DNA of 64,000 nucleotides from Achromobacter spanius (lineage in GTDB: Bacteria > Pseudomonadota > Gammaproteobacteria > Burkholderiales > Burkholderiaceae_B), in NCBI RefSeq assembly GCF_002812705.1, contig NZ_CP025030.1:4526001-4590000 (forward strand), given 5' to 3'. How positions within the stretch are numbered: position 1 is the first letter of the stretch; the number at the start of each line of letters is the position of its first letter. Below the pieces are notes generated by a model that worked only from the letters and a program-made list of their open reading frames with translations, was not told the DNA's origin and did no database searches. Position numbers and translations under genes: made by a program. Below, in pieces: positions 45,977 to 54,418 of this stretch.

Positions 45977-47923
45977 ATGACGCAGGCCCACGCTGCTCTG
46001 CCACCGCTGTTGCCACCGATCTCGCCCCCGTTCTCGGCGCCGTTTCCCGTGCGCAGCGCCGCCGACGTGCAACGGCTGCAAGCGCGCCCGCTGGCGGAAA
46101 CGTTGACGGTGCAGAGCACCTACGAGATCTTCCGCAACTCGGCCGCGGCCTTTGGCGACAAGACCGCGCTGACCTTCCTGCGCTCGGCGGACCCCGATGA
46201 CGAGGCCATCCGCTGGAGCTATCGCGAGCTGCTGGCCGGCATCCACCAGACGGCCAACCTGCTGCACGACCTGGGCGTGCGCGCGGGCGACGCCGTGGCC
46301 GTGATGCTGCCCGGTTGCCTGGAATACCACCTGGCGCTGTGGGGCGGCGAGGCGGCCGGCATTGTCCAACCGCTGAACCCGCTGCTGACGGAAGACAAGC
46401 TGGCCTCGCTGATGACCACCGCGCGCGCCAAGGTGCTGATCGCCTACGGCGCGGATGCCGATTGCGAAATGTGGTCCAAGGCGCTGCGCCTGCGCGAGCG
46501 CGTGCCGACCCTGCAAACTTTGCTGCGCGTGGCGCCGCACACCGAGCCACTGTCAGACCGCCCCGCGCTGCCCGACTACGCGCTGGACTTCAACGCCAAC
46601 CGCTCGGCGCAACCGGCCGACCGCCTGCTCAGCGAACGGGTCATCCGCGCCAGCGACGTGGCGGCCTACTTCCACACGGGCGGCACCACGGGCGCGCCCA
46701 AGCTGGCCATCCACACCCACGCCAACCAGGTCTTCACCGCCTGGGCGGCCGTGCAGTTGCAGAACGCGGGGCCGACGGATGTGGTCATCAACGGCTATCC
46801 GCTATTCCACGTGGCGGGCGTGTTGCCGGCCTCGCTGGCGGCCTTGTCGGCCGGCGTGGAAACCGTCATCCCCACCCCCATGCTGCTGCGCAACCGCGAC
46901 GTGCTGCGCAACTACTGGCGCTTGGTGGAAAAGCATCGCGCGACCTCGCTGCAAGGCGTGCCGACCATACTCGCGGCCCTGGCCGACGTACCGCTGGCAG
47001 GCGCCGATATCTCGTCGTTACGCTACTGCCGCACCGGCGCCGCGCCGCTGCCGGCTGAACTGGCCGCGCGCTTCAAGCGGCTGTTCGGCCTGCAAGTGAA
47101 CGAAAGCCTGGGCATGACGGAAATGGCCGGCATCTCGTCCATCACGCCCCCGGGCTCGGTGTTTCCCGTCAACTGCGTGGGCTACCCACTGCCCTATGTG
47201 CAGGTGCGCATCGTTGGCCTGGACATTCCCGCCGGGCAAGCCGCGCAGGACTTGCCCCCGGGCACGCCCGGCATGGTGCTGTTCAAGGCGCCCAACGTGA
47301 TCCCCGGTTTTCTGGACCCCGCCGACACCGCCCGCGCCTTCACCGAAGACGGCTGGCTGATCAGTGGCGACGTGGGCTTCATGGATGCCGAAGGCCGGCT
47401 GCACCTGCAAGGCCGCGCCAAGGATTTGATTATCCGCAGCGGCCACAACATCGACCCCAAGACCATCGAAGACGCGCTGGCCACGCATCCCGCTGTGCAT
47501 CTGTGCGCCGCCGTCGGCGCGCCGGACGCCTATGCCGGCGAACTGCCGGTGGCCTTCGTCACGCTGATGGAAGGCGCGCAGGCCACCGAAGCGGAACTCG
47601 TTGCCTACGCGGCCGCGCACGTGGATGAAGGCCCGGCGCGGCCCAAGCGCGTCATCGTGCTGGAGGCCATGCCCATGACCAACGTGGGCAAGATCTACAA
47701 ACCTGATTTGCGCCACCTGGCCACTGCCGTATCGGTAGAGGCGGTGGTGGCGCGCACCCTGCAAAAAGCCGGGCTGGCGGAAGACAGCAAGATCTTCCGC
47801 GTGCTGGCCGATGCGCAACCGGATGTCGCTGTTGAAGCGGCACCCGGCGTATCCGCGCCGCTGAAGGAGCAGTTGCGCGAAGCGTTGGCGCGCTTGCCGG
47901 TCAAAGTCGTGTTGCGCGACTGA
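45977..47923 (+). CDS. Acyl-CoA synthetase (AMP-forming)
   Basis: 648 residues. AMP-binding signature YFHTGGTTGAPKLAIHTH, then GWLISGDVGFMDAEGRLHLQ and GRAKDLIIRSGHNIDPKTIE; the catalytic Lys is in NVGKIYKPDLR. It activates the pathway acid to its CoA ester. Start ATG 45977 has GGAGG ten bases before it; a GTG at 45956 that overlaps the previous stop is an alternative. Fifth gene of the operon. Confidence 0.92.
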   Translation: MTQAHAALPPLLPPISPPFSAPFPVRSAADVQRLQARPLAETLTVQSTYEIFRNSAAAFGDKTALTFLRSADPDDEAIRWSYRELLAGIHQTANLLHDLGVRAGDAVAVMLPGCLEYHLALWGGEAAGIVQPLNPLLTEDKLASLMTTARAKVLIAYGADADCEMWSKALRLRERVPTLQTLLRVAPHTEPLSDRPALPDYALDFNANRSAQPADRLLSERVIRASDVAAYFHTGGTTGAPKLAIHTHANQVFTAWAAVQLQNAGPTDVVINGYPLFHVAGVLPASLAALSAGVETVIPTPMLLRNRDVLRNYWRLVEKHRATSLQGVPTILAALADVPLAGADISSLRYCRTGAAPLPAELAARFKRLFGLQVNESLGMTEMAGISSITPPGSVFPVNCVGYPLPYVQVRIVGLDIPAGQAAQDLPPGTPGMVLFKAPNVIPGFLDPADTARAFTEDGWLISGDVGFMDAEGRLHLQGRAKDLIIRSGHNIDPKTIEDALATHPAVHLCAAVGAPDAYAGELPVAFVTLMEGAQATEAELVAYAAAHVDEGPARPKRVIVLEAMPMTNVGKIYKPDLRHLATAVSVEAVVARTLQKAGLAEDSKIFRVLADAQPDVAVEAAPGVSAPLKEQLREALARLPVKVVLRD

Positions 47924-47937
47924 ACCGGGGCGGTCCG

Positions 47938-47997
47938 ACCAACACAACTCATCACCACACACCACACACCACAACAAACCACAACACACCACTGGAG
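47938..47997 (+). other. CA-rich, G-poor leader before the Bug gene
   Basis: About 55 bases almost wholly of A and C (ACACACCACACACC-type) separate the ligase gene from the ribosome site ACTGGAGACA. It would be an unstructured leader, possibly aiding translation. No function proven. Confidence 0.6.
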
Positions 47998-48004
47998 ACA
48001 ACCC

Positions 48005-48991
48005 ATGCTGAAGATGCCCATGCGCCGCGCCTGCCTGGCCGCCTTGTTGCTTGCCACCACCAGCGCCGCCTTGCCGCTGGCCGCCAGCGCGCAAACCGAC
48101 TTTCCCACCAAGCCCATCACGCTGATCGTGCCCTTCCCGGCCGGCGGCTCCACCGACCGCCACCTGCGCATCGTGGCGCAGGACGCCTCCAAATACCTGG
48201 GTCAGCAGGTCATCGTGGAAAACCGGCCCGGCGCGGGCGGCACCCTGGGCACGGCCACCATGGCGCGCACCGCCAAGCCGGACGGCTACACGATCAGCCT
48301 GTACACGCTGGCCATGCTGCGCATGCCATACATGCAGAAAAGCAGCTGGGATCCCATCAACGACTTCAGCTTCATCATCGGGCTGTCGGGCTACACCTTC
48401 GGCTTCACCGTGCGCTCGGATTCGCCGTACAAGACCTTCAACGAATACATCGAGGCCGCGCGCAAGGCGCCGGGCACCATCGACTACGGCTCCACGGGCG
48501 TGGGCTCTTCGCCGCACCTGCTGATTGAAGAAATCGCCATCAACGCCAAGGTCAAGCTGAACCACGTGCCGTTCAAGGGCAACGCCGACATGCAGCAGGC
48601 GCTGCTGGGCGGCCACGTCATGGCGCAAAGCGACGCCACCGGCTGGGACCAGTTCGTGGACTCCGGCAAGATGCGGCTCTTGGTCACCTTCGGCGAAAAG
48701 CGCACCACGCGCTGGCCCGACGTGCCCACCGCGCAGGAGCTCGGCTACAAAGTCGTGTCGACCTCGCCGTACGGTCTGGCCGGCCCCAAGGGCATGGACC
48801 CGGCCGTCGTGAAAACGCTGCATGACGCCTTCAAGAAAGCGCTGTTCGACAAGGCCAGCATGGACGTCATGAAGCAACTGAACCAGGAACCCGCGTACCG
48901 CAACAGCGCGGATTACAAGGCCTGGGCCCAGGCGACGTATGTGAAGGAAAAGGACCTGATCGAATATCTGGGGTTGATGGCGAAGGATTGA
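48005..48991 (+). CDS. Bug family (tripartite tricarboxylate) substrate-binding protein
   Basis: 328 residues. Signal peptide with AALLLATTSAALPLAASAQT (cleavage near 30). The family features are FPTKPITLIVPFPAGGSTD, ENRPGAGGTLGTATMARTA and DGYTISLYTLAMLR. Periplasmic ligand-capture protein. Membrane subunits of the transporter are absent from the window, as is usual for Bug proteins. It closes the degradation operon and likely binds the pathway acid. Confidence 0.92.
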   Translation: MLKMPMRRACLAALLLATTSAALPLAASAQTDFPTKPITLIVPFPAGGSTDRHLRIVAQDASKYLGQQVIVENRPGAGGTLGTATMARTAKPDGYTISLYTLAMLRMPYMQKSSWDPINDFSFIIGLSGYTFGFTVRSDSPYKTFNEYIEAARKAPGTIDYGSTGVGSSPHLLIEEIAINAKVKLNHVPFKGNADMQQALLGGHVMAQSDATGWDQFVDSGKMRLLVTFGEKRTTRWPDVPTAQELGYKVVSTSPYGLAGPKGMDPAVVKTLHDAFKKALFDKASMDVMKQLNQEPAYRNSADYKAWAQATYVKEKDLIEYLGLMAKD

Positions 48992-49000
48992 TCCGTGGGC

Positions 49001-49900
49001 TCAGGCGCCCGCTGCCTCCTGGATGACCTGGAAGCAGCGTTCCCGCGTGATGCGCGTGGCCGGGCTGATGCTGCGGCCACGCAAAGTCACAAACGCGAAG
49101 TGCGCCTGGATCTCGAAATCAGGCGGCGGCGGCAAGGCAATCAGCCGCCCCGATTCCACGAGCGGATGCGCCGACGCCAGCACCCCAAGAAATACCGCGT
49201 CCGACTGTTCGACGATGTCGAACAGAAAGGAAATGTCCTCGCATTCCATGTGCAGTTCAAAACCGCCCGACCCGGCGGCGCCCGCCAGCCGCCGCCGGGT
49301 TTCGGGGCTTAACCCTGTCGAAACGACGGGATAGCGCAAGACATCCGTCAACGCCACGGCCCGCATGCCCGCCAGCGCATGGCCCGGCCGGCAGACAAAA
49401 CCTGACGCCAGCGCGGGCATCGGCGCGACATCCAGGTCTTCTTCGTTGTCGAGTGTGCGGATGTGCACGATCAGCGCATCCAGCACCCGTTCGCGCAAGC
49501 TGACCAGCAGCGAATCGCTTGGCCCGCGCGACAGCTTGACGCGCAGTTTCGGGTACTGAGCCAGCAGATGCTGCATCAACGGCACGCTCAACAAGGCGCT
49601 GGGCGCCGCCCCCAATCCCAGTCGGATGGCGCCGGTTTCGCCTTGCGCCAGCATTTCTGCTTCCCGGCGGATTTCCTCTACCTCGGCCAGTACGCGCCGC
49701 GCTCGCTGCCCGACCAAGCGGCCCAGCGGCGTCGGCTCGTTGCGCTTGCCGATGCGGTCCACGAGCGGACCGAGCTCCCCTTCCAGCAGTTGGATGCTGC
49801 GGCTGAATGCGGGCTGCGACAGGTGCAGCGCCTCGGCCGCCCGCGTGAACGAACCCGTCTCCAGAAGCGCCACCAGATGAGCAAGCTGAGCAAGGTTCAT
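49001..49900 (-). CDS. LysR family transcriptional regulator
   Basis: 299 residues. HTH: MNLAQLAHLVALLETGSFTR ... LSQPAFSRSIQLLEGELG. Effector domain from ~90. Start ATG 49900. Divergent from the second Bug gene; the dyad at 49982-49997 is between them. Likely controls the Bug-M20 genes. Confidence 0.92.
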   Translation of the reverse strand: MNLAQLAHLVALLETGSFTRAAEALHLSQPAFSRSIQLLEGELGPLVDRIGKRNEPTPLGRLVGQRARRVLAEVEEIRREAEMLAQGETGAIRLGLGAAPSALLSVPLMQHLLAQYPKLRVKLSRGPSDSLLVSLRERVLDALIVHIRTLDNEEDLDVAPMPALASGFVCRPGHALAGMRAVALTDVLRYPVVSTGLSPETRRRLAGAAGSGGFELHMECEDISFLFDIVEQSDAVFLGVLASAHPLVESGRLIALPPPPDFEIQAHFAFVTLRGRSISPATRITRERCFQVIQEAAGA

Positions 49901-49981
49901 GTTCGCGGCCCCCTGGGTTCTAGGTGAATGGATGGCATGGCGGCCCTGTCTCCAACCATGCACAAAACGCATTGTAATCAG

Positions 49982-49997
49982 CCAATCAATCGATTGG
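49982..49997. promoter_or_regulatory. Candidate LysR operator (CCAATC-AATC-GATTGG)
   Basis: A perfect dyad with 6-base arms (49982-49987 and 49992-49997) in the divergent promoter region between lysR and the Bug gene. Confidence 0.5.
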
Positions 49998-50060
49998 ACA
50001 GATGAAACACCGGCTTCTAGCATTCCATCCAGCACTTGGATCCATCACAAAGGGAATGCC

Positions 50061-51041
50061 ATGAAAAAGAATCTGATGATCGCCACGGCCGTGTTGTTGA
50101 CCGGAATGGGCCTCGGCGCCCACGCGCAGGCGCAGGACTATCCCGCCAGGCCCGTCTCGCTACTGGTGCCCTACCCGGCGGGCGCTGCCAGCGACATCAC
50201 TGCCCGCGCCGTGCAGGGGCCGATGTCGCAGGCGCTGGGCATGCAGGTGGTGGTGGAAAACCTGGGCGGCGCCAATGGCGCGCTGGGCGCCAACCGCGTG
50301 CTGAATGCCAAGGCCGACGGCTACACCGTGTTCCAGGGCTCGCCCAACGAATTGATCCTGGCGGGGCTGACCAACAAATCCGTCACCTACAAGCCGGACG
50401 ACTTCCAGTTCGTGGCGCCCGTGGCCACCTCGCCCTACGTGGTGGTGACGCGCGCGGGCCTGGGCGCGGCCAATGTCGACGAGCTGGTCGCCTTGGCACG
50501 CCGCAGCAGCGTGCCCTTGACCTACGGGTCGGGCGGCGCGGGGTCGATGATCCACCTGATCACCGCCGCGCTGGCGGCCCGCACCGGCGTCACGCTGACG
50601 CACATTCCGTATCGCGGCGGCGCGCCGTTGATTACCGACATGGCCGGCGGCCAGATCGATTTCGCCATCATGCCGTACCAGGCGAACTACGAAGACCTGC
50701 GCCGGGAGGGCCGGCTGAACATCATCGGCACCTTGAACCGGGAACGCCTGCCCGCATTGCCCGACGTGCCCAGCGTGCAGGAAAGCGCCACGCTGAAGGA
50801 CTTCAACTACACCATCTGGACCGCCTATCTGGTGAAGAAAGGCACGCCGGCCGCCGTGGTCCAGAAGCTGCACGCCGCCGTCGAGGCCGCGTTGCGCGAT
50901 CCTGCCACTCGCAAGACGCTGGAGGCGCAAGGCAAGATCCTGTTCGCTCCTCAGACGCTGGCGGCAAGCGACGCCTTCTACGCCGAACAGACGGCCGGCC
51001 TGGCCGACCTGGTGCAACGCAGCGGCTTTCATGGCGACTGA
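50061..51041 (+). CDS. Bug family substrate-binding protein
   Basis: 326 residues. Signal peptide (MKKNLMIATAVLLTGMGLGA, cleavage after AQA). Family features: YPARPVSLLVPYPAGAASDI, ENLGGANGALGANRVLNAKA, DGYTVFQGSPNELI. It should bind a carboxylated ligand in the periplasm. AGGGAA precedes the ATG. The peptidase gene follows 53 bases on. Confidence 0.92.
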   Translation: MKKNLMIATAVLLTGMGLGAHAQAQDYPARPVSLLVPYPAGAASDITARAVQGPMSQALGMQVVVENLGGANGALGANRVLNAKADGYTVFQGSPNELILAGLTNKSVTYKPDDFQFVAPVATSPYVVVTRAGLGAANVDELVALARRSSVPLTYGSGGAGSMIHLITAALAARTGVTLTHIPYRGGAPLITDMAGGQIDFAIMPYQANYEDLRREGRLNIIGTLNRERLPALPDVPSVQESATLKDFNYTIWTAYLVKKGTPAAVVQKLHAAVEAALRDPATRKTLEAQGKILFAPQTLAASDAFYAEQTAGLADLVQRSGFHGD

Positions 51042-51094
51042 CTGGCCCACTTGCCGCTCGCCCGCGCTGCCTTCCCTTTCTTCCGGACTATCCC

Positions 51095-52498
51095 ATGACC
51101 CATTCCCTTGAACCCGTGCTGGACCATCTGGCATCCCGCCAGCCGCAGATCGAAGCGTGGCTAAATACCTTCCTGCGCATTCCCAGTGTCAGCGCCGATC
51201 CCGCCTACGCCGGTTCCATGGACGATGCCCGGCGCTTCCTGTGCGAACGGCTGCGGGCCGAGGGCTTGCAGCAGGTACAACTGCTGGACGGGGGAGGCGA
51301 ACCTGCCGTGTATGGCGAATGGATGGGCGCGCCAGGCCGACCGACGCTGCTGATCTATGGCCATTACGACGTCCAGCCCGCCGACCCCGTCGAACTGTGG
51401 CGCACCCCGCCCTTCGAGCCTACGCAAGTCGGCGACCGCCTTTATGCGCGCGGCGCGTCCGACGTCAAGGGATCGACCACCGTCGCGCTTGAAGTCGTGT
51501 TTGCCTACCTGGCCACGCTGCGCGCCTGCCCGGTCAACATCAAGGTGTTAATTGAAGGCGAAGAGGAAACGGGCAGCCCGACCTTGCGCCCGCTGATCGA
51601 ACGCTACCGCGACCTGCTGTCCGCGGACGCCGTGCTGTCGGCCGATGGAGGCCGCGCCAGCGCCACCACACCCACGATCAACACCGGGGCGCGCGGCCAT
51701 GCCGCTTTGGAGGTCAAGCTACGCACCGCGTCCAAAGACCTGCACTCTGGGCGATATGGCGGCGGCGTCAGGAATGCCCTGCACGAGATGGCGGCCCTGC
51801 TGGCAACCCTGCACGGCGAAGACGGCGCTGTCACCGTAGCCGGTTTCCATACCGGCGCCGAGGCGCCGACACCGCGTCAGCGCCAGGACACCGCCGCTTT
51901 CCCCTACGACGAAGCCGCCTTCTTCACGGAGGTGGGCGGCGTGTCGCACGGTGAGCCGGGCTACACGCCCCGCGAACGGATCACCCTGCGCCCGGCGCTG
52001 GACGTGAACGGCATGTGGGGCGGCTACAGCGGCGCGGGCACGAAGACCATCATCCCCTGCGAAGCCCAGGCCAAGCTGACGGTGCGCATCGTGGAAGGCC
52101 AGGATCCCGCGCAGGTCATCCAGGCCGTGCTCGCGCATCTGCAAGCCCACTGTCCGCCCGGCTGCGGACTGGACGTCGTGGCAATGAACGCGGGGTCGCC
52201 CGCGGCGACGCTGGCGGCCGAACACCCCCTGGTCATGGCGGCGCAAGCCGTCTTGCAAACGCCCGCGGGCCCGACACCGATACATGTGCGGCTGGGCGCC
52301 AGCGTTCCCATCACGTCCGTCTTCAAAGAGACGCTTGGCATCGATACCTTGATGTTCGGCTTCAACCTGCCCGACGAAGATGTGCACGCGCCCAATGAGT
52401 TCTTCCGGCTGTCGTCGATCCGCCAAGGGGTTGCGGCCTGGACACGGATACTGGACGAATTGGGTCGCTTCGAGCCGGCCGCGTTCCACGCGCGCTGA
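51095..52498 (+). CDS. M20 family metallopeptidase (dipeptidase-like)
   Basis: 467 residues. The di-metal centre is visible: LLIYGHYDVQPADP (His and Asp), RGASDVKGST, LIEGEEETGSPTL (Glu base and ligand), DLHSGRYGG. A lid domain occupies ~200-330. Hydrolyses a peptide or N-acyl/amide substrate, probably the ligand brought in with the Bug protein. Start ATG 51095. Confidence 0.92.
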   Translation: MTHSLEPVLDHLASRQPQIEAWLNTFLRIPSVSADPAYAGSMDDARRFLCERLRAEGLQQVQLLDGGGEPAVYGEWMGAPGRPTLLIYGHYDVQPADPVELWRTPPFEPTQVGDRLYARGASDVKGSTTVALEVVFAYLATLRACPVNIKVLIEGEEETGSPTLRPLIERYRDLLSADAVLSADGGRASATTPTINTGARGHAALEVKLRTASKDLHSGRYGGGVRNALHEMAALLATLHGEDGAVTVAGFHTGAEAPTPRQRQDTAAFPYDEAAFFTEVGGVSHGEPGYTPRERITLRPALDVNGMWGGYSGAGTKTIIPCEAQAKLTVRIVEGQDPAQVIQAVLAHLQAHCPPGCGLDVVAMNAGSPAATLAAEHPLVMAAQAVLQTPAGPTPIHVRLGASVPITSVFKETLGIDTLMFGFNLPDEDVHAPNEFFRLSSIRQGVAAWTRILDELGRFEPAAFHAR

Positions 52499-52529
52499 CC
52501 GCCCGAGAGCGCTGCCCGGACTTGCATGG

Positions 52530-52550
52530 CATTTTTGTATGCAAAAAATG
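52530..52550. promoter_or_regulatory. Candidate GntR operator
   Basis: CATTTTTG, TATG, CAAAAAATG: a dyad with one extra base on the right arm, containing TTGTATGCAA. It is AT-rich and lies 77 bases upstream of the gntR start. Confidence 0.45.
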
Positions 52551-52626
52551 TCTGCCTTTCCTGTCCGGCTTTTTGATAGACTGGCTGCCCGATTGTTTTC
52601 CCCTCCGGCCGCCGCAGCCGCGCCCC

Positions 52627-53313
52627 ATGACTCAGGAAGTTCCGCTAGACCCCAGCGCCGACGATATTGCCAAGGAAGTGGCCGCCGCCATCGTGGCGCA
52701 CAAGCTTCCCCCCGGCACCCGGCTGCGCGAAGAGGCGCTGGCGCGGGTCTACAAGGTCAGCCGCACCAAGATCCGCGCGGCGTTGCTGATGCTGTCCAAG
52801 GACAAGCTGATCAACATCGTTCCCGACAAGGGCGCGTTTGTCAGCAAGCCGGACGCCAACGAGGCGCGCGAAGTCTACGCCGTGCGCCGCATCCTGGAAG
52901 CCGCGCTGGCCAAGGAGTTCGTGGCGCGCGCCACCGCCGCCGACTACCGCCGTATTGACGCCCACCTGGCCGAGGAACGGCTGGCGCTGGAAGCCGGCGA
53001 CGTGCAAAAGCGCAACCATCTGCTGGGACACTTCCACATTCTGCTGGCCGAAGCCGTAGGCAATTCGGTGCTGACGGGCATGCTGCGCGAACTGTCCGCG
53101 CGCAGCGCCGTGATCACCGTGCTGTACCAAAGCTCGCATGACGCCAGTTGCTCGTCGCAAGAGCACCACGCGTTCATCGAGGCCGCGCGCGCGGGGGACA
53201 CCGAACGCGCCTGCGCGCTGATGGACGAACACCTGGAACACGTGCAGACCGCGCTGAATTTCACCGACGATAGCGCGGGCGGCGGGGACTTGGTCACGGC
53301 GCTGCTTAGCTGA
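52627..53313 (+). CDS. GntR family (FadR subfamily) transcriptional regulator
   Basis: 228 residues. The N-terminal winged helix is PPGTRLREEALARVYKVSRT ... MLSKDKLINIVPDKGAFVSK. The C-terminal FCD domain has metal-site histidines (HLLGHFHILLAEAVGN; EHHAFIEAARAGD). Start ATG 52627; the upstream in-frame ATG at 52522 lies in promoter DNA. It follows the M20 gene by 128 bases and probably controls this cluster and itself. Confidence 0.9.
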   Translation: MTQEVPLDPSADDIAKEVAAAIVAHKLPPGTRLREEALARVYKVSRTKIRAALLMLSKDKLINIVPDKGAFVSKPDANEAREVYAVRRILEAALAKEFVARATAADYRRIDAHLAEERLALEAGDVQKRNHLLGHFHILLAEAVGNSVLTGMLRELSARSAVITVLYQSSHDASCSSQEHHAFIEAARAGDTERACALMDEHLEHVQTALNFTDDSAGGGDLVTALLS

Positions 53314-53353
53314 GCTGGCTGAGCCAACGACCCGGCAGTGGCCAAGCGCCCCG

Positions 53354-53401
53354 GCCCGCGTTCGTCTTAGCCCGCGTTCGTCTTAGCCCGCATTCGCCTC
53401 A
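53354..53401. repeat. Three 16-bp tandem units over the 3' end of a lysR gene
   Basis: GCCCGCGTTCGTCTTA occurs exactly twice (53354-53385) and a third version, GCCCGCATTCGCCTCA, follows (53386-53401), overlapping the minus-strand lysR stop at 53383. The last lysR residues (GEANAG) come from it. Confidence 0.85.
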
Positions 53402-54279
53402 CCCCCCTTCGTCCCCCCCAGCATTTGCTCCATGCGCTGCTGCAACCACAGCTCGGTCGCGCTTAACGACGCGCCTTGCAGCCACAACGTGCGCACCGAC
53501 AACATGGGCAAGGACAGACCCGTGCACGGCACCCGCGTCAGCGTTCGGCGAAAACTCTCGTATTCGGCGATGTTCAGCGGCAGGATCGCCCAGCCCAGTT
53601 CGTCCGCCGCCATGCCGGCAATGCTGTAGAAGCTGTCCGTGCGCCACACCGTGGGGCTCAGCACCACCTCTTCCACGCCTTCCATCTGCATGACCAGTTG
53701 CCGGTAGCGCGCCAGGTCGCTGCGCGTGACGTCGGCCAGGGCCGCCAACGGATGCCCCGACGCCACGAACACCGCCTGCGCCACGTTGCCCAGGTAACGG
53801 TGCGCGAAGGCGCTGCCGGGGTCGCCCCGGTCAAAGTGGAACGCGATGCTGGCGCGACCCTGCTGCACGTAGTCGGCCACCTCGGTCGCGGTGCCGTTCA
53901 ACTGCGTCAGTTCCAGGGCGGGAAAGCGATCGGCCACTTCCACCATCAAGGCGCCGAGCACCTGATACGGCAGCGCCTCGTCTAGCGCGATCGACAGCCG
54001 CGCGTCCTGCCCCGCCGCGAAAGACAGCGCCCGCTGGTCCAGCCCGCCGGCCTGGCGCAGCAGTTCACGCGCCTCTTGCAGCATCACTTCGCCGGCGGGC
54101 GTCAGCGTGGCGTTGCGCCGGGAACGGTCGAACAATTCCACACCCAGGTCGGCTTCCAGCAAGCCCACGGACGTGCTGACAGCGGACTGCGCACGGCCCA
54201 GCGCGCGTGCCGCGGCAGAAAACGAACCGGCATCCGCAGCCGCAACGAAATGCCGAAGTTGATCCAAGGTCCATTGCAT
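53383..54279 (-). CDS. LysR family transcriptional regulator
   Basis: 298 residues. HTH: TLDQLRHFVAAADAGSFSAA ... RAQSAVSTSVGLLEADLG. Effector domain after ~90. Divergent from the DHA2 efflux pump; the dyad at 54296-54312 is between them, so it likely controls the pump. Inducer unknown. Confidence 0.92.
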   Translation of the reverse strand: MQWTLDQLRHFVAAADAGSFSAAARALGRAQSAVSTSVGLLEADLGVELFDRSRRNATLTPAGEVMLQEARELLRQAGGLDQRALSFAAGQDARLSIALDEALPYQVLGALMVEVADRFPALELTQLNGTATEVADYVQQGRASIAFHFDRGDPGSAFAHRYLGNVAQAVFVASGHPLAALADVTRSDLARYRQLVMQMEGVEEVVLSPTVWRTDSFYSIAGMAADELGWAILPLNIAEYESFRRTLTRVPCTGLSLPMLSVRTLWLQGASLSATELWLQQRMEQMLGGTKGGEANAG

Positions 54280-54295
54280 GACGGCCTCCTTAATT

Positions 54296-54312
54296 CATCT
54301 ATTTTATAGATG
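54296..54312. promoter_or_regulatory. Candidate LysR operator (CATCTAT-TTT-ATAGATG)
   Basis: A perfect 7-bp dyad with a 3-base centre, 17 bases from the lysR start; a half site (ATAGAT) recurs ~35 bases on. AT-rich context. Confidence 0.55.
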
Positions 54313-54418
54313 GAATCAAACTTTTTACGGCAAATAAATAGATTGATAATGCCGGCCTTGCACTCGAAGCGCCGCACAGCTTGCGCGGCCGGGTGTGGAT
54401 TCAAACAGGAGTAGAACT

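Noticed and set aside
43608..46550. 980-residue minus-strand frame opposite the acyl-CoA genes
   Set aside because: Antisense shadow of two dehydrogenases, the thiolase end and the ligase; no domain was seen.
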